64,000 bases of DNA from Flavipsychrobacter sp. (lineage in GTDB: Bacteria > Bacteroidota > Bacteroidia > Chitinophagales > Chitinophagaceae). This document shows positions 61,258 through 64,000 of this stretch, one piece after another. Below the pieces are notes generated by a model. It saw nothing but the letters and a program-made list of their open reading frames with translations, was not told the DNA's origin and did no database searches. The position numbers and the translations under genes are program-made. The stretch is from the NCBI GenBank assembly GCA_041392855.1, contig JAWKLD010000002.1, positions 124,001 to 188,000 on the forward strand. The letters run 5' to 3'. Every line of letters starts with the position of its first letter. Position 1 is the first letter of the stretch.

Positions 61258-62462
61258 ATCGATAGCTCCAACCTGTTTGGGTATACTTTCAATGCTTCTT
61301 CCAGGCAATCCATCGCTTCATTGATGTCATCTTTATTAAGCACATATGCTAGTCGGACTTCCCTATTTCCCTGACCAATAGTGAAGTAGAAACCTGCTGC
61401 AGGTGCCATCATTAGTGTTGCTCCTTTATAAGAGAACTCTTCTAACAACCACTGGCAAAAGCTTTCACTATCGTCTACAGGGAGCTCTGCCATAGCATAG
61501 AAAGCGCCACCAGGCATAGGGCATTTTACCCCCTTCATTGCTTGTAGTCTTCCTACCAGTAGATCTCTTCTGGCATTGTACTCGGCATGCACTGAAGCAA
61601 AATAATCATCATCAAGATCAATAGCGGCTTCTGCTAGTATTTGAGCCAAAGAAGGTGGGCTAAGTCTTGCCTGTGCAAACTTCATAGCAGCACCTATAAG
61701 CTGCTGGTTTTTAGTAACCATAGCTCCTATTCTAGCGCCACAAGCACTATATCTTTTAGATATGGTGTCTAACAATACAGCATGCTCTTCCAACCCGTCA
61801 ATTGACAATGCGGAGATATGGTCGCGACCATCATAGCAGAACTCTCTATAAGCCTCGTCGCTAAACAAGAATAGGTTATTTTTCAAACAGATATCTCTGA
61901 TAATTTCCAACTCTTCCCTGCTATATAAGTAACCTGTTGGGTTATTAGGGTTACATATCATTATAGCCTTTGTTCTTGTAGTTACCGCTTGTTCAAAATC
62001 AGCAACCGAAGGCAATGCAAACCCCTCATCTATAGTAGATGGAATAGGTACAATATTTACACCAGCACTAGTTGCAAACCCATTATAGTTCGCATAAAAC
62101 GGCTCAGGTATAATGATCTCATCGCCAGGGTCTAAACAACTCATAATGGCGAACAAAATAGCTTCTGAACCACCTGTAGTTATTATTATCTGTTCGTGAG
62201 TAACATCAACATTATGTTTCTTGTAATAGCTCACCAGCTTTCTTCTATAACTTTCAAAACCTGCGCTATGGCTATATTCCAACACCTTCATGTCGGTATT
62301 TTTCACTGCTTCTAGCAGCTCACTAGGCGTTTCTATATCGGGCTGACCAATATTTAAGTGGTGCACCTTAACGCCTTTTGCCTTTGCAGCTTCTGCATAT
62401 GGCACTAATTTTCTTATCGGAGATGGTGGCATAGACGCCCCACGATGTGATATAACTGGCAT
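61254..62462 (-). CDS. PLP-dependent class I/II aminotransferase
   Basis: The 402-residue protein is a fold-type I aminotransferase. The PLP-binding lysine is in LDTISKRYSACGARIG, with the ITTGGSEAILFAIMSCLDPGDEIIIPEP and CNPNNPTGYLYSREE motifs before it. The N-terminus (SPIRKLVPYAEAAKAKGVKVHHLNIGQPDIETP) resembles aspartate-type aminotransferases. The amino donor and acceptor cannot be read. It is transcribed towards ade. Confidence 0.92.
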   Translation of the reverse strand: MPVISHRGASMPPSPIRKLVPYAEAAKAKGVKVHHLNIGQPDIETPSELLEAVKNTDMKVLEYSHSAGFESYRRKLVSYYKKHNVDVTHEQIIITTGGSEAILFAIMSCLDPGDEIIIPEPFYANYNGFATSAGVNIVPIPSTIDEGFALPSVADFEQAVTTRTKAIMICNPNNPTGYLYSREELEIIRDICLKNNLFLFSDEAYREFCYDGRDHISALSIDGLEEHAVLLDTISKRYSACGARIGAMVTKNQQLIGAAMKFAQARLSPPSLAQILAEAAIDLDDDYFASVHAEYNARRDLLVGRLQAMKGVKCPMPGGAFYAMAELPVDDSESFCQWLLEEFSYKGATLMMAPAAGFYFTIGQGNREVRLAYVLNKDDINEAMDCLEEALKVYPNRLELSI

Positions 62463-62501
62463 GGCGCAAATTTATATAATCGGTTTCAAAAAAGTGCTAA
62501 T

Positions 62502-62536
62502 AAAAAAAGAGGTTGAATTACTTCAACCTCTTTATA
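62502..62536. terminator. bidirectional intrinsic terminator
   Basis: AAGAGGTTGAA at 62507-62517 pairs with TTCAACCTCTT at 62522-62532 around TTAC, with an A-run before and T-run after. It separates the DUF1573 gene ending at 62554 from the aminotransferase gene starting at 62462, and mainly ends the DUF1573 transcript. Confidence 0.85.
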
Positions 62537-62553
62537 TAAGATCTTTATTATTC

Positions 62554-62982
62554 TTATTTTTTCGTTTTCTCATACTCATCAGCATGTACTACAGTACCCT
62601 TGATGTGTAGTTCGAAACGTTCTTTCCCGTCTGGAACTTCAGCATTTGATAAAATGTAGATATCCTTATTGAAAGGAGAAACACGACCTTGAGTATTATA
62701 CTCTACTGTAATGCTACCTGTTTTACCTGGTAGAATTGGCTCTTTTGGCCAGTTTGGTGTAGTACAACCGCAAGATGCTGATGCATTTTGGATGATCAAT
62801 GGCTCCTTACCTACATTCTTAAATTCAAACACGTGCGTAGCTTTTGGACCTTCAGGAAGCGTACCAAAATCATGTGTTTCTTCTTTAAACTCAAAGCGAG
62901 GTGCTTTACTATTCTTATCCTGCGCTTGAACGCTGATCAATCCTGCTACTACAAATAATAGTGTTGTTACTAAATGTTTCAT
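62554..62982 (-). CDS. DUF1573 secreted protein
   Basis: The 142-residue protein has a signal peptide (MKHLVTTLLFVVAGLISVQA) and one DUF1573 domain: THDFGTLPEGPKATHVFEFKNVGKEPLIIQ, SCGCTTPNWPKEPILPGKTGSI, YNTQGRVSPFNKDIYILSN. This is an Ig-like fold with the invariant SCGC; it is common in Bacteroidota, function unknown. A close paralogue lies directly upstream, 35 bases away. A terminator follows. Confidence 0.9.
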   Translation of the reverse strand: MKHLVTTLLFVVAGLISVQAQDKNSKAPRFEFKEETHDFGTLPEGPKATHVFEFKNVGKEPLIIQNASASCGCTTPNWPKEPILPGKTGSITVEYNTQGRVSPFNKDIYILSNAEVPDGKERFELHIKGTVVHADEYEKTKK

Positions 62983-63017
62983 ATCTGTCTAATATATAAT
63001 TTATCTGTTTACTTTAA

Positions 63018-63563
63018 TTAAAATGTCTTCATCATTGAGTTGCTCTTTGGTACAGAGCTATCAGGAGTTTTTTCAACTGTTCCTTTTATCACCAATACTT
63101 TTGTACCTGCATTAGAAACAACCGTAATTGTTTTGTTAAATGGAGCAGGGCGACCTTGAGTATTATATACTGCCTTAATAGTACCTTTCTTTCCTGGCTT
63201 TACAGGCTCTTTAGAATAAGAAGGCGTAGTACAACCACAAGATGCATGTACTTGCTGAATAACAATTGGCTCAGAACCGTTATTCAAAAAGCTGAATTCA
63301 TACTCAGCCTTAGGGCCTTCTGGTATGGTACCAAAGTCATGAATTTCTTCAGTGAAGATCATGTCTTCTGGTTTCATGTTCGTATTAATAGTTGCATTAG
63401 CAGTACCTTGTGTAGGTGCTGCATTACTAGGCGCAGCTTTTACTGGAGGTGCTGCTGATACTGTAGAGTGATCATGGTTGTGACCTGCATGGTTGTCTTG
63501 AGCTATTGCAAAAGAACTAACAAGAGTAACAAAGCCTATAGAAAGTAAAATCTTTTTCATCAT
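63018..63563 (-). CDS. DUF1573 secreted protein with histidine-rich N-terminus
   Basis: The 181-residue protein has a signal peptide (MMKKILLSIGFVTLVSSFAIAQ) followed by a HAGHNHDHSTVS segment, which could bind metal, and a Pro/Ala-rich linker. The DUF1573 domain has HDFGTIPEGPKAEYEFSFLNNG, HASCGCTTPSYSKEP and YNTQGRPAPFNKTITVVSN. It is a tandem paralogue of the downstream gene, probably co-transcribed. The His-rich stretch is absent from the paralogue. Function unknown. Confidence 0.9.
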   Translation of the reverse strand: MMKKILLSIGFVTLVSSFAIAQDNHAGHNHDHSTVSAAPPVKAAPSNAAPTQGTANATINTNMKPEDMIFTEEIHDFGTIPEGPKAEYEFSFLNNGSEPIVIQQVHASCGCTTPSYSKEPVKPGKKGTIKAVYNTQGRPAPFNKTITVVSNAGTKVLVIKGTVEKTPDSSVPKSNSMMKTF

Positions 63564-63685
63564 TTAGTCTTTTTAATATGTATACTACAAATATAACACC
63601 AAAGACCATTATTACTAAATAAAAGGTTTGTTAACCCACTGTTAATCATCTTATTTTTGTTAAAAAAATAGACTTTCTTATTTAT

Positions 63686-64000
63686 ATGCCTGATAATAAA
63701 CATATGAATAGCGTTGAAAATGATGTAAAAAACTGTTTTGACACGTTATTAAACGGGGGAACCATATTATACCCTACAGATACAATATGGGGTATAGGCT
63801 GCGATGCAACCAATGAAAAAGCCATTGAAAAGGTCTATAACCTCAAAAAAAGACCGCAAAACAAGAGCTTCATCGTACTGTTGGCAGAGGCAAAAGACAT
63901 CTTAAAATATATTGCTACCCCCCATCCTGACATCATAGATATAGTAGAAAACTTCAAACAGCCAACTACAGTCATTTATAATAATGCTATAGACTTGCCT
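63686..64000 (+). CDS. threonylcarbamoyl-AMP synthase (Sua5/YrdC), 5' part
   Basis: The frame opens at ATG 63686 and runs off the right end of the window, so only 105 residues are seen. They contain the YrdC motif TILYPTDTIWGIGCDATNEKAIEKVYNLKKRP and KSFIVLLAEAKDI, which bind threonine, bicarbonate and ATP to make L-threonylcarbamoyl-AMP, the precursor of the t6A modification of tRNAs. A second in-frame ATG at 63704 is an alternative start. The gene is divergent from the DUF1573 pair. Confidence 0.9.
   Translation, partial: MPDNKHMNSVENDVKNCFDTLLNGGTILYPTDTIWGIGCDATNEKAIEKVYNLKKRPQNKSFIVLLAEAKDILKYIATPHPDIIDIVENFKQPTTVIYNNAIDLP

Overview
This 64 kb window comes from the chromosome of a member of the Bacteroidota, probably the class Chitinophagia; the class is an inference from gene content. 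Pointers to the phylum are two proteins with a type IX secretion (T9SS) C-terminal sorting domain, the gliding protein GldC, WbqC-like and GWxTD proteins, bacillithiol synthesis (BshC), lipoproteins with Bacteroidota-style lipoboxes, TAnnTTTG -7-like elements and few Shine-Dalgarno sequences. G+C looks like about 40 percent. I see no rRNA, tRNA, CRISPR array, prophage or insertion sequence. Both ends cut genes: the 3' part of a DUF1835/DUF3658 gene on the left and the 5' part of a threonylcarbamoyl-AMP synthase gene on the right.

Layout. 1-5 kb: small plus-strand run (cupin, membrane protein, radical SAM protein, TonB-like protein, folC). 5-8.4 kb, minus strand: Gfo/Idh oxidoreductase, lipoprotein and polyprenyl glycosylphosphotransferase, a small surface-glycan operon. 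8.6-20.1 kb: one giant secreted protein gene of about 3,820 codons, made of 33 tandem ~98-residue Ig-like units plus four divergent units and a T9SS tail. It is split by a 2-nt frameshift at 11.35 kb that lies on the seam of a ~586-bp tandem duplication. 20.4-36 kb: housekeeping and repair genes (radC, bshC, mpl, a DnaQ-type exonuclease, dolichol-phosphate-mannose-synthase-like GT2, wbqC, GWxTD, dapF, recR, a second T9SS cargo, mazG-like, moxR) and a fragment of phenylacetate catabolism (paaZ, enoyl-CoA hydratase). 36.3-46 kb: exopolysaccharide/O-antigen locus (four glycosyltransferases, Wzx-like flippase, two Wzy/ligase-type membrane proteins, a second initiating sugar transferase). 46-64 kb: universal stress protein, envelope-stress trio (YtxH, holin-X-like, unknown), AI-2E transporter, nadD, feoA, ybeY, rluA-type, gldC, yqeY, cvpA, pabA/trpG, TMTC-like TPR protein, birA, rsfS, ftsH, LUD protein, group III truncated haemoglobin, adenine deaminase, aminotransferase, two DUF1573 proteins and the sua5 fragment.

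Themes. The window is rich in cell-surface functions: a giant repetitive adhesin-like T9SS cargo, two glycan-initiating transferases with assembly genes, and peptidoglycan enzymes (Mpl, DapF). Eight of nine convergent gene pairs meet with between a 4-bp overlap and a 5-bp gap. The points most worth checking are the frameshift and hybrid repeat in the giant gene, and three 21-bp direct repeats upstream of the truncated haemoglobin gene.
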